Origin: Haloferax massiliensis
Lineage (GTDB): Archaea > Halobacteriota > Halobacteria > Halobacteriales > Haloferacaceae
NCBI RefSeq assembly: GCF_001368915.1
Contig: NZ_CSTE01000002.1
Span: 1,337,737-1,401,736 of the forward strand
Length of the DNA stretch: 64,000 nt
Direction of reading: 5' to 3'
Shown piece by piece: positions 33,353 to 41,569 of this stretch. The notes under the pieces were generated by a model. It worked only from the letters and a program-made list of their open reading frames with translations, was not told the DNA's origin and searched no databases. The stretch's first letter is position 1; each line of letters opens with the position of its first letter. Both the position numbers and the translations under genes were made by a program.

Positions 33353-33809
33353 GGTCGTCGCCGCCGCGCGCGGCGAACGCGCTGGCCCGCTCGACCGAGG
33401 GCTCGATACGCATCCGAAGCGCGATGCGGCCGACGAGTTCCGGCGCGTTCCCGAGCGCCCGCGTCCGGCGGAGCGTCGCCAGCCAGACGGGGAGCGTGTG
33501 GACCGCGTGGGTCGCGCCGAGCGCGGCCGCGAGCGCGACGAAGACGACCGTGACGGTCGGGAGCCGAGCGACGAGGGCGACGAGTCCGCCGAGCAGTCCG
33601 GCGGGGAGCGCCGCGCCGTAGCCCGCGGCGACGACCGTCTCGGAGGGGAGGTCCGAGTCGAGAAACGCCAGCGACCGTTTGAGGTCGTCGCTCGGCTCGG
33701 CGTCGATGGAGTCGGGCGAGAGCCGCGCGAGCGTCGTCGCGGCCGCGTGGGCCAACCGGGACGCATCGGAGTCCGCGCCCGCGCTCGCGGCCGTGTCCGG
33801 ACTCAGCAT
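33353..33809 (-). pseudogene. pilC: PilC/TadC-like membrane protein, 3'-truncated
   Basis: About 150 residues from ATG 33809, which closely follows the pilB stop at 33803. It keeps the N-terminal region of haloarchaeal PilC (ARLSPDSIDAEPSDDLKRSLAFLDSDL, then one or two membrane helices GLLGGLVALVARLPTVTVVFVALAAALG and the start of the cytoplasmic domain LVGRIALRMRIEPSVERASAFAARGGDDP). Everything after this is missing; family members have several hundred residues more, with further helices. The reading frame continues through the DUF7283 remnant out of frame and enters DUF7285 in frame, so a 322-residue chimeric ORF is open. Confidence 0.75.
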
Positions 33810-34656
33810 CCCGAACCACGCTCCGCGCGGGCCGCGGCGAGGTCGTCTGGAGCCGTCCGTTCCGTCTCGGCGAGCGAGGCGAGGTGGGCGGCGCGGGCGT
33901 CGAGCGCGTCGAGCACGTCCGCGTACGACTCGCCGGGGCGTGCGAGCGACTCGACCCCGAGGCTGTCGCCGCGCGCGACCGACCCCGTCGGTTCGAGCGC
34001 GCGCCCGTCGTGTTCGAACAGCGTCTCGAACGCCGCGTCGTCGCCGACGGGGCGGACCTCCTCGACTCGGGCGACGCGGTGTGCGTCCGCGTGCTCGCAA
34101 GTGACGACGAGGTCGGTGGCGGCGAACGACGACGCCGGGACGTCGAGGTCGGAGACGACGCGCTCGCGCACGTCGGCGGCTCCGTCGCCGTGGATGGTTC
34201 CGAGGACCGCGTTGGCGTTCGCGCCGACGCGCATCGCCTCGTAGAGGACGGCGGCCTCCTCGCCCCGGACTTCGCCGAGCGCGAGCGCGCCGTCACCCAA
34301 TCGGAGCGCCGCGTGGAGCGCCTCCTGCGGCGTCGGCTCCGGGCCGCCGGTCGTGTCGGTTCGGAGCGTCTGCACGTCGCGGTCGGCGTCCAGCAGGCTC
34401 GACGCCGGGAGCTCCGGCGTGTCCTCGATGAGCACCGTGCGAACGTCGCGGGGGAGTTCCCACAAAAGCGAGCCGAGGAACGTCGTCTTGCCGGCTCCGC
34501 GAGAGCCGGCGACGAGGACCGACGCGCCGCGTTCGACCGCGAGCGAGCAGAGCGCCGCGGCGTCGGCCGACAGCGTCCCGTTGGCGACGAGCGCGGGGAG
34601 CGTCAGCGGCGTCTCGTCGTGGCGGCGGAACGCGAAGCCGAGCCCGTCGCTGGCGG
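33803..34656 (-). pseudogene. pilB: PilB-type secretion ATPase, N-terminal half missing
   Basis: About 284 residues of the C-terminal ATPase domain: SDGLGFAFRRHDETPLTLP, Walker A AGSRGAGKTTFLGSLLWELP, Asp box VLIEDTPELP, Walker B ALALGEVRGEEAAVLYEAM, His box VLGTIHGDGAADVRERV. All nucleotide-binding elements look intact. The usual N-terminal domain (200 or more residues) is absent; the frame runs upstream into low-complexity text with no proper start. At about 34650-34660 the sequence switches to a DUF7311-like gene in another frame. It would power pilus or secretion assembly if complete; as is, it is likely non-functional. Confidence 0.8.
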
Positions 34657-34821
34657 CGTCGGGTCTTCCGCCGCCGCAAGCGCCGTCGCGGCGTGCGCGA
34701 TGTCGTCGGCCATCGAGCCGATTTTCACCGTCGTCGCGTCCGTTCGGGCCGCGTCGGCCGCCGGGAAGACGACGCCCGCGATGGCGACCGCGAGGAGACA
34801 CGCGAGGACGACGCGAATCAC
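34657..34821 (-). pseudogene. DUF7311-like gene, 3'-truncated
   Basis: Starts with GTG at 34821 overlapping the previous stop (GTGA). It codes for a signal-peptide-like N-terminus IRVVLACLLAVAIAGVVFPAADA and about 30 further residues (DATTVKIGSMADDIAHAATALAAAEDPTPP), after which the sequence becomes the interior of pilB read in the wrong frame, with a stop at 34603. The C-terminal part of the protein is missing. Confidence 0.65.
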
Positions 34822-35193
34822 AGCGCGTCGCGGAGGCGAGCGGCCAGTCCGCGGTCGGTGGGGTCGTCGCGCGAACCGGAGGTATCGTTCCGGGAGTCGC
34901 CGGCGCGGGAGTCGGGAGCGACGTGAGAATCGCGACCGGCGCGAACGGCGGTCCCGGCCGTCTCGTCACGCCGAGGAGAATCGTCGTACGCGCCATCGGC
35001 TTGCCCGGCGGGCGACGTCGCCGCGTCCGTGGCGAGCGCGTCGGCCGTGCGGTCCGCCGCGGGCGACGCCGTCTCGTCGACGAGTTCCGATTCGAGCGAC
35101 TCGGCCTTGGCGAGCGCGGCGTTCGCCCGGCGCTCGACGTCCTCGTTGACCGCGGTCGGCAGCGGCGTCGCGGCGAGTCGGGTCGGTCGTCAT
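34818..35193 (-). pseudogene. DUF7310-like coiled-coil gene, internally deleted
   Basis: The first codons from ATG 35193 (MTTDPTR) are in one frame. The remaining 115 or so residues (AVNEDVERRANAALAKAESLES onward to GLAARLRDAL and stop at 34818) are in another frame with no start codon of their own. The 376-nt span is not a multiple of three. The expected N-terminal coiled-coil of about 80 residues is not present. This suggests an internal deletion joining codon 6-7 to the second half of the gene. Confidence 0.6.
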
Positions 35194-35314
35194 GGACCGG
35201 CGTGGTCCCGCCATCCGTGATAAAGCTCCGGGGCGAGGGCCGATTCGAACGGTCGGGTGAGCCAACATTCCACATGTGAGGAATGTTCAAGGTGACAGCC
35301 CGAGTGAATCATGT

Positions 35315-36397
35315 ATGAAAACCGTCCTGATTGGTGTGGGACAGGCGGGCGGGAAGCTCACGTCGGCCCTCCAGTCGTTCGACCGGCGGATGGGGTTCGG
35401 CGCGGTGCTCGACGCGGTCGCGGTGAACACCGCGAGAGCCGACCTCCAGTCGCTTCCGGTCGAGACCGTGCTCATCGGCCAAGACCGCGTCAGCGGGCAC
35501 GGCGTCGGCGGCGACAACGAACTCGGAGCCGAGGTCATGGAGTCGGACCAGACCGAGGTCATGTCTGCCCTCGACGGCCGCGTGACGGCCGAAGCGGAGT
35601 CGATTTTCGTCGTCGCCGGCCTCGGCGGCGGCTCCGGCTCGGGCGGCGCGCCCGTCCTCGCGAAGGCGCTCGCCCGCGTCTACGACGTGCCGGTGTACGT
35701 CCTCGGAATCCTGCCCGGACGGGACGAGGGGGCGATGTATCAGGTGAACGCCGGCCGGTCGCTCAAGACCGTCGCCCGCGAGGCCGACGCCGTCCTCCTC
35801 GTCGACAACGACGCCTTCCGGTCGTCCGGCGAGTCGATGAGCGAGGGCTACGACGCCATCAACGAGGCCATCGCTCGCCGCGTGGGCCTGCTCCTCGCGG
35901 CCGGCGAGGCGACCGAGGGCGTCGGCGAGAGCGTCGTCGACAGCTCCGAGGTCATCAACACCCTCCGTTCCGGAGGTATCGCCGCGCTCGGATACGCGAG
36001 CGCCGAGGCCTCCCCGAACGCCGAGGACAACATCAACGCGGTCATGAGCACGACCCGCAGCGCCGTCCTGACGGGCACGAGCCTGCCGGACGCGAGCGAC
36101 GCGGACTCCGCGCTCGTCGTCATCGCCGGGGAGCCCGACACCATCCCGCGGAAGGGCGTCGAGCGGGCGCGTCGCTGGGTCGAAGAGGAGACCGGCAGTC
36201 TGGAGGTCCGCGGCGGCGACTTCCCGCTTGAGAGCGGCCGAATCGCGTCGCTCGTCCTCCTCGGCGGCGTCGAGCGCTCCGAGCGGGTCGAGTCGTTCAT
36301 GGAGCGCGCCCGAGAGGCCATCGACCGGGCGAAGACCGAGACGCGAGCGGACCCCAAAGAGATGTGGCACAACGACGACCTCGACGACCTGCTGTGA
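35315..36397 (+). CDS. cetZ2: CetZ tubulin/FtsZ-superfamily cytoskeletal GTPase (probably CetZ2)
   Basis: 360 residues from ATG 35315 (TVLIGVGQAGGKLTSALQSF). An in-frame start at 35276 would add 13 unsupported residues. GTP-binding elements: N-terminal GVGQAGGK, the tubulin signature GLGGGSGSGGAPVLAKAL near residue 98, LPGRDEGAMYQVNAGRSLK, and the T7-like C-domain loop NAEDNINAVMS. CetZ proteins form dynamic cytoskeletal structures that control cell shape and motility in haloarchaea. The number 2 is from memory of gene order. It diverges from the decayed pilus cluster. A T6 tract at 36495-36500 may end its transcript. Confidence 0.9.
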   Translation: MKTVLIGVGQAGGKLTSALQSFDRRMGFGAVLDAVAVNTARADLQSLPVETVLIGQDRVSGHGVGGDNELGAEVMESDQTEVMSALDGRVTAEAESIFVVAGLGGGSGSGGAPVLAKALARVYDVPVYVLGILPGRDEGAMYQVNAGRSLKTVAREADAVLLVDNDAFRSSGESMSEGYDAINEAIARRVGLLLAAGEATEGVGESVVDSSEVINTLRSGGIAALGYASAEASPNAEDNINAVMSTTRSAVLTGTSLPDASDADSALVVIAGEPDTIPRKGVERARRWVEEETGSLEVRGGDFPLESGRIASLVLLGGVERSERVESFMERAREAIDRAKTETRADPKEMWHNDDLDDLL

Positions 36398-36494
36398 GCG
36401 CCGACGCGGTCGCTGCGGTCCGAACGACCACCGAGTGAGAGGTATCGAGGACGTTCGTCCAGCGATTCCGCGAGCATCGTCCAGTCTGCGAATG

Positions 36495-36500
36495 TTTTTT
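36495..36500 (+). terminator. T6 tract, candidate terminator of the cetZ gene
   Basis: TTTTTT about 97 nt after the cetZ stop. It could alternatively serve as a weak TATA-type element for the following ligase gene. Confidence 0.35.
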
Positions 36501-36523
36501 CCGTATCCCCGCCCACCCATGTC

Positions 36524-36539
36524 ATGTGTTAACAAACAT
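36524..36539. promoter_or_regulatory. ATGT-N8-ACAT inverted repeat upstream of the GCS2-family gene
   Basis: ATGT GTTAACAA ACAT, with a central GTTAAC palindrome, 63-78 nt before the ATG at 36602. The ATGT-N8-ACAT spacing is the pattern known for PadR-family operators in bacteria. A PadR-family gene exists at 49202-49561, but a link is speculative. Confidence 0.35.
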
Positions 36540-36601
36540 TTCTTTCGAGGGGAGCGAAGCGATGCGCGTGAGAGTCGGCTCGGCACGACGCCGGGGTCGA
36601 C

Positions 36602-37705
36602 ATGTCTGAGTCGACCTCGGGCCCGCTCCGGCGAAGTATCGAAGTCGAGTACTGGGTCGTCGAGGAGGACGGGTCGTTCACCGACCCGGGCGGGCTCGTC
36701 GACGCCTCGCCGGGGGCCGAACGGGAGTTCGTCGAGCCGGTGTTGGAGGTGAAGACGACGCCGTGCGACTCGGCGGCCGAGCTGCGCGAGGAGTTGTACG
36801 AACGGCTCGGGGACGTCCTCTCGCGGGCCGAGGAGGTCGGAAAGCGGCTCGTCCCGCTCGCCACGCCGCTCAGCGACGAGTCGGTGACGGAACTGGACAG
36901 CGACCGGACGCGCATTCAGAACCGCGTCGTCGGGTCGGACTTCCAGTACGCGCGACACTGCGTGGGGACGCACGTCCACGTCGAACAGCGCCCCGGTCGG
37001 GAGATCGACCAGTACAACGCGCTCGTGGCGCTGGACCCAGCGCTGGCGCTCGTGAACTCCTCGCCGTACTACGACGGGAAGCGGTTGGCGGCGGGCGCGC
37101 GGTCGAAGCTGTACCGCCGGATGACCTACGACGACGTGCCGCATCAGGGGCGACTGTGGCGCTACGCCGACGACACGCGGGAGTGGTCGCGCCGCCTCGA
37201 ACGCCGGTTCGAGGAGTTCCTCGTGCGCGCCGAGGAGGAGGGCGTCGACCGGGCGACCATCGAGGCGAACTTCAGCCCCGAGAGCGCGGTCTGGACGCCG
37301 GTGCAACTCAGAGCCGAGTTCGGCACGGTCGAATGGCGCTCGCCCGACTGCTCGCTCCCGAGCGACGTGCTCAGACTGGCGAACAGCGTCGCGGACGTGG
37401 TGAACCGCCTCGACGACGCGACTCTCAGAATCGACGGCGACGGCGGGCGCGTGACGGACGAGGGGGTCGTCCTGCCCGAGTTCGACGCGGTGCTCCGCTA
37501 CGTCAACGCCGCCATCGAGGACGGACTGGACTCCACGGAAGTGCGGTCGTACCTCGACCGGATGGGATTCGACTTGGACGCCTACAGCCCGGTGTCACAC
37601 GAGATAGACGGCCGCGAGACGGTCACGCCCGCGGACGCGCGAGAACTGCGGCTGACTCACGCGGACCGGCTCGAACGGGACGTTCGGAGCGCAGTACGGC
37701 AATAA
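36602..37705 (+). CDS. GCS2-family carboxylate-amine ligase (glutamate-cysteine ligase-like)
   Basis: 367 residues. Ligase of the YbdK/GshA type: SIEVEYWVVEEDGSFTDP near residue 12 (the family GxExE position reads SIEVE), EFVEPVLEVKTTPC (second Glu pair), CVGTHVHVEQRPGREID, NSSPYYDGKRLAAGARSKLYRRM, and RAEFGTVEWRSPDCSL near residue 240. It should form an amide between a glutamate-like carboxylate and an amine using ATP. Haloarchaea use gamma-glutamylcysteine as main thiol, but from memory the established gene is elsewhere, so this may be a paralogue with another amine. Confidence 0.85.
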   Translation: MSESTSGPLRRSIEVEYWVVEEDGSFTDPGGLVDASPGAEREFVEPVLEVKTTPCDSAAELREELYERLGDVLSRAEEVGKRLVPLATPLSDESVTELDSDRTRIQNRVVGSDFQYARHCVGTHVHVEQRPGREIDQYNALVALDPALALVNSSPYYDGKRLAAGARSKLYRRMTYDDVPHQGRLWRYADDTREWSRRLERRFEEFLVRAEEEGVDRATIEANFSPESAVWTPVQLRAEFGTVEWRSPDCSLPSDVLRLANSVADVVNRLDDATLRIDGDGGRVTDEGVVLPEFDAVLRYVNAAIEDGLDSTEVRSYLDRMGFDLDAYSPVSHEIDGRETVTPADARELRLTHADRLERDVRSAVRQ

Positions 37706-37726
37706 GAGTGAGAGACCGCCGACCGC

Positions 37727-39076
37727 TTACTGCTGGATGAGGCTCGCGCCGTCGAGTTCGGTGCGGCTGTACTCGACGTCCATGAGGTCGAGGATGGTCG
37801 GCGCGATGTCGTAGAGGTCGGCGTCCTCGATGACCGCGCCGGGGTCGTCGACGTACAGCGTCGCGTTGTCGAACGAGTGCATGCCGTTGCGGGGGCCGAC
37901 GCCGAACACGTCGTCGTGGCCCTTGAAACCGGACTTCAGGTCGAAGCCGTGGTTCGGGATGACGACGAGGTCGGGGGCGATGTCGTCGTGGTCGCCGCGG
38001 AAGGCGTCTTCCTTGACGACGACGCGGTCTGCGACCTTGTTGCCGTCGGGGCCTTCGAGCGCTTCGAGTTCGGCCTTGAGTTCGTCGCGGACTGCCTCGT
38101 ACTCGGATTGCGGGACCGACCCGCGGGGCTCGCGGCCTTCGAGGTTGACGAAGAACCGGCCGGGGATGAGCGAGTACGCCTTCGACTCCTCGTCGATGTC
38201 CGAAAGCGAGTCGTGGTCGTCGTCCTCGTAGGAGAGCCAGCCGTTCTCTTCGAGCCAGGTGTTGCAGTGGACCTCGTAGTCGAGGGAGGTGAAGCCGTGG
38301 TCGGACGCGACGATGAGCGTCACGTCCTCGGGGAGGGCGTCGCGGATGCGACCGAGGTAGTCGTCGACGGTGCGGTAGAACTCCATGAAGGCGTCCTTGT
38401 TCTTCCCGTCGCGCTCGTAGTCCTTGAACAGGAAGTGGTTGACCCGGTCGGTCGTCATGAAGACGCCGAAAAAGAGGTCCCAATCGTCTTGGTCGATGTA
38501 GCGCTCGAACGCCTCGTACCGCCGGTCGAGGGTCTTCCGAGCGTCTTCCATGAACGCGGTCTTGTCGTCGTCGTGACCGAGCTTGGCGTTCACGTCGATT
38601 TTGTAGTTCATCTCGGAGAGCGCGTCGCGGAAGTCGTCGGGGTAGGCGGCCTTGTCGACGCCGGGCGAGAGGAAGCCCGAGACCATGCGCTGGACGTTGC
38701 GCTGAGGCGGGAACGTCACGGGGACGTTCATCACGGTGGCCTCGCGGCCGGCGTCGGTGACGCGGTCCCAGACGCGGGTGGCCTGCACGTCGCGGCCCAT
38801 CGGGACGTACGTGTCGTAGGAGCCGACCTCGCGGTCCTGGAAGCCGTAGACGCCTGTCTCGCCGGGGTTGACGCCGGTCGTGAGCGCCGGCCAACACGCC
38901 GAGGACTCCGGCGGGACGATGCTGTCTATGTCGCCCGCAGAGCCCTCGTCGGCCAGCGCCGCGAAGTTGGGGAACTCGTCGGGATGCTCAGAGAGGAGAG
39001 TGAACGGGACCCCGTCGATGCCGATGAAGGCGACGCGGGGGTGATCTTTGCCGCGGAGACGGTCGAACAAACCCAT
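37727..39076 (-). CDS. Alkaline phosphatase-superfamily phosphodiesterase/nucleotide pyrophosphatase
   Basis: 449 residues. Metal-dependent phosphohydrolase fold: AFIGIDGVPFTLL (first Asp) near residue 17, IVPPESSACWPALTTGVNPGETG (nucleophile Ser/Thr region), MTTDRVNHFLF (metal Asp/His), IVASDHGFTSL (DHG), and GMHSFDNATLYV (last His) near 400. It resembles the AP-type type I phosphodiesterases common in haloarchaea; some family members act on nucleotides or lipid-linked phosphates. No signal peptide, so cytoplasmic. Leaderless TATA within an inverted repeat upstream. Confidence 0.88.
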   Translation of the reverse strand: MGLFDRLRGKDHPRVAFIGIDGVPFTLLSEHPDEFPNFAALADEGSAGDIDSIVPPESSACWPALTTGVNPGETGVYGFQDREVGSYDTYVPMGRDVQATRVWDRVTDAGREATVMNVPVTFPPQRNVQRMVSGFLSPGVDKAAYPDDFRDALSEMNYKIDVNAKLGHDDDKTAFMEDARKTLDRRYEAFERYIDQDDWDLFFGVFMTTDRVNHFLFKDYERDGKNKDAFMEFYRTVDDYLGRIRDALPEDVTLIVASDHGFTSLDYEVHCNTWLEENGWLSYEDDDHDSLSDIDEESKAYSLIPGRFFVNLEGREPRGSVPQSEYEAVRDELKAELEALEGPDGNKVADRVVVKEDAFRGDHDDIAPDLVVIPNHGFDLKSGFKGHDDVFGVGPRNGMHSFDNATLYVDDPGAVIEDADLYDIAPTILDLMDVEYSRTELDGASLIQQ

Positions 39077-39383
39077 ACCTCACGGTATCCGAGACGAACC
39101 ATAAGAAGGTTCGTCTCTCACCCGGAGTTTGCGACGAGAGACGACGGATACGCGGCCGCTGTCGGAGAAAGCGGCGAATCTCTCCGGGCGATTTCGGGGC
39201 GCTGACACCGCCGAAGACCTGTCAGACGCGAATCAGGCCCGTCGGGGAGAACGACGCCACCGACGCCGGGCGCGCACTCCGACGGGGCGGTTCCAAACTG
39301 TCACTCGGCGAGACAGCCGGTCCGAGGCGGGGTGTGTCGGGCCGGGCGAAGGAGCGAAGTGCCGCGCGGGACAACGACAGGGC
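39077..39383. other. Intergenic region (307 nt) between divergent genes
   Basis: Apart from the inverted repeat and TATA box of the phosphodiesterase gene I see no clear feature. A plus-strand frame through it is Arg-rich and unlike a gene. The promoter of the DUF5788 gene is not obvious. Confidence 0.5.
39091..39117 (-). promoter_or_regulatory. 10-bp inverted repeat enclosing the TATA box of the phosphodiesterase gene
   Basis: GAGACGAACC (39091-39100), seven bases, GGTTCGTCTC (39108-39117); the arms are perfectly complementary. The seven-base spacer reads TTCTTAT on the minus strand and lies 27 nt before the ATG at 39076, the place of the TATA box. A protein dimer bound here would block TBP, so this is a strong operator candidate. 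Confidence 0.7.
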
Positions 39384-39824
39384 GTGAAGGAGTTCGAGCG
39401 TAAACAGCTCTTGGAGCGCGTCAATCGGGAGGGTGCGACCGTCGGCGCACAGATTCCCGACCGCATCGAGGTCCAAGGCGAGGAGATAGACCTCAGGGAG
39501 TTCGTCTTCGAGATAAAGCGCCGCGACACCGTCCCGTCGGGCGAGAAAGAGCGCGTCGACCAGGCGAAGCGGAACCTCCGCCGCGAGCGCCTCGAACGGC
39601 TCCAGCGAATCGAGGACAACGAGGTGAGCTACGACGAGGGCCGGCGACTGGTCGAGGACATCGTCGGCATCGACCGGGCGCTGAACGCCCTCGAACAGCT
39701 TCGACCGGTCGACCTCGAACGGGAGGAACACCGCCAGACCGCCGCGGACCAGAAGCGCTGGATGAACTTCCTGAAGAAGGCGCTGGGCCGCGACGGCGGC
39801 AAGGGCAAGCGGGGCGGCCGATGA
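39384..39824 (+). CDS. Uncharacterised haloarchaeal protein (DUF5788-like)
   Basis: 146 residues from a GTG at 39384; the preceding open frame is Arg/Gly-rich intergenic text. Charged, helical protein beginning with KEFERKQLLERVNREGATVG, then DRIEVQGEEIDLREFVFEIKRRD, and a basic C-terminus FLKKALGRDGGKGKRGGR. There is likely a coiled coil in AKRNLRRERLERLQRIEDNEVSYDEGRRL. The basic tail suggests nucleic-acid contact. Its stop overlaps the polX start (ATGA), so it is part of a three-gene unit with polX and the Mut7-C gene. Confidence 0.8.
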   Translation: MKEFERKQLLERVNREGATVGAQIPDRIEVQGEEIDLREFVFEIKRRDTVPSGEKERVDQAKRNLRRERLERLQRIEDNEVSYDEGRRLVEDIVGIDRALNALEQLRPVDLEREEHRQTAADQKRWMNFLKKALGRDGGKGKRGGR

Positions 39825-41569
39825 GCCGAAACGACGAGATAGCGACCCTGCTGGAGGAGTTCGCCGACCTGCTGGAGGCGAAAGACGTGGCCTACAAGCC
39901 GTCGAGCTACCGCCGCGCCGCCGAGAACGTCCGCGAGCATCCGACGCCCGTCGAGGAACTCGCTGAGGAGGGCGAAGACGCGGTCCAGGAAATCGACCGC
40001 GTCGGCGACGCTATCGCCTCGAAAATCGTCGAGTACGTCGAGACCGGCCGCATCGAGGAGTTGGCGGAACTCCGCGAGGAGCTGCCGGTCGATATGGCCG
40101 GCCTGACGAGCGTCGAGGGCGTCGGCCCGAAGACGGTCGGCAAACTGTACGAGGCGCTGGGCGTCGCCGACCTCGACGACCTCGAAGCGGCCGCCCGCGA
40201 CGGGAAGATACAGGAGGTCAAGGGGTTCGGCGCGAAGACGGAGGCGAACATCCTCGACGGCATCGAGTTCGCCCGCGAGGCGACCGGCCGCGAACTGCTC
40301 GGGAAGGCCCGGCCCGTCGCCGACGACCTGCTTTCGTACCTCGGCGACCACGACGCCGTCGGGCGGGTCGAACCCGCGGGGTCGATGCGGCGGTGGCGCG
40401 AGACGGTCGGCGACATCGACGTGCTCGCCGAGAGCGCCGACGCCGCGGCGGTCATCGACCGCTTTCTCGCGTGGGAGCTCGTCGGCGACACCATCGAGGC
40501 GGGCGAGCAGAAGGCGAGCGTCCGGGTGAACGGGATGCGGGTCGACCTCCGCGTCGTCGACCCCGCGGAGTACGGCGCGGCGCTCCAGTACTTCACCGGG
40601 AGCAAGGACCACAACGTCCACCTCCGAAACATCGCCATCGACCGCGGCCTCAAGATGAACGAGTACGGGATGTTCGACGTCTCGGACGTCGAGGACCCCG
40701 ACGACGGCCCGCGGGCCGGAACGCGCGTCGCCGGCGACACCGAGGCGTCGATGTACGCCGCGCTCGACCTCCCGCTCGTGCCGCCGGAGATGCGCGAGGA
40801 CACCGGCGAGATCGAGCGCGCCGCCGACGGCGACCTGCCCGACCTCCTCGCGGAGGGCGAACTCCGCGGCGACCTCCACACCCACACCGACTGGTCCGAC
40901 GGCGACAACACGGTCGCCGAGATGGTCGCGGCCGCCGAAGAGCGCGGCTACGACTACCACGCCGTCACCGACCACGCAACCGGGCCCGGCATGGTCGGCG
41001 GCGTCGGCGTCGCGGACGACGACCTGCTCGACCAGATTGACGAGGTTCGGGCCGTCGGCGAGGAGTCCGACATCGCGGTGTTCACCGGCGTCGAGGCCAA
41101 CATCGACGCCGAGGGCGGCATCTCCGTCGCCGACGACGTGCTGGCCGAACTCGACGTGGTCGTCGCCTCGCCCCACAGCGCGCTCGACCAGGACCGCGAG
41201 ACGGCGACCGAACGGCTCGTCACCGCGATGGAGCACCCCGCGGTGAACGTCCTCGGCCACCCGACCGGTCGGCTCATCAACCAGCGTCCCGGTCTGCCGC
41301 TCGACTACGAGCGGCTCGCCGAGGCCGCCGTCGAAAACGGGGTCGCGCTCGAACTCAACGCCAGCCCGTACCGCCTCGACCTGAACGGCGAGGCGCTCAA
41401 AATCGCCGTCGAGGCGGGCGCGACGGTCGCCATCGACACCGACGCCCACCGACCGGGCGAACTCGACCACGCCCGCTACGGGGTCCACACTGCCCGCCGC
41501 GGCTGGGTCGAGACCGCGGACGTGCTGAACGCGCGGTCGGTCGAGGAACTGACCGACTTCCTCAAGTGA
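39821..41569 (+). CDS. polX: Family X DNA polymerase with C-terminal PHP domain
   Basis: 582 residues. Order: N-terminal 8-kDa-like domain (DVAYKPSSYRRAAENV), HhH motifs VGDAIASKIVEYVETG and SVEGVGPKTVGKLYEALG, polymerase palm with GSMRRWRETVGDIDVLAE (metal Asp pair) near residue 190 and RVDLRVV, TGSKDHNVHLRNIA, and from about residue 345 the PHP phosphoesterase HTHTDWSDG, with VTDHA, EANI, NASP and DTDAHRPGEL. It should fill short gaps in base-excision repair, with 3' end processing by PHP, as in bacterial PolX (family knowledge). It is coupled to DUF5788 upstream and to Mut7-C downstream (GTGA overlap). Confidence 0.93.
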   Translation: MSRNDEIATLLEEFADLLEAKDVAYKPSSYRRAAENVREHPTPVEELAEEGEDAVQEIDRVGDAIASKIVEYVETGRIEELAELREELPVDMAGLTSVEGVGPKTVGKLYEALGVADLDDLEAAARDGKIQEVKGFGAKTEANILDGIEFAREATGRELLGKARPVADDLLSYLGDHDAVGRVEPAGSMRRWRETVGDIDVLAESADAAAVIDRFLAWELVGDTIEAGEQKASVRVNGMRVDLRVVDPAEYGAALQYFTGSKDHNVHLRNIAIDRGLKMNEYGMFDVSDVEDPDDGPRAGTRVAGDTEASMYAALDLPLVPPEMREDTGEIERAADGDLPDLLAEGELRGDLHTHTDWSDGDNTVAEMVAAAEERGYDYHAVTDHATGPGMVGGVGVADDDLLDQIDEVRAVGEESDIAVFTGVEANIDAEGGISVADDVLAELDVVVASPHSALDQDRETATERLVTAMEHPAVNVLGHPTGRLINQRPGLPLDYERLAEAAVENGVALELNASPYRLDLNGEALKIAVEAGATVAIDTDAHRPGELDHARYGVHTARRGWVETADVLNARSVEELTDFLK

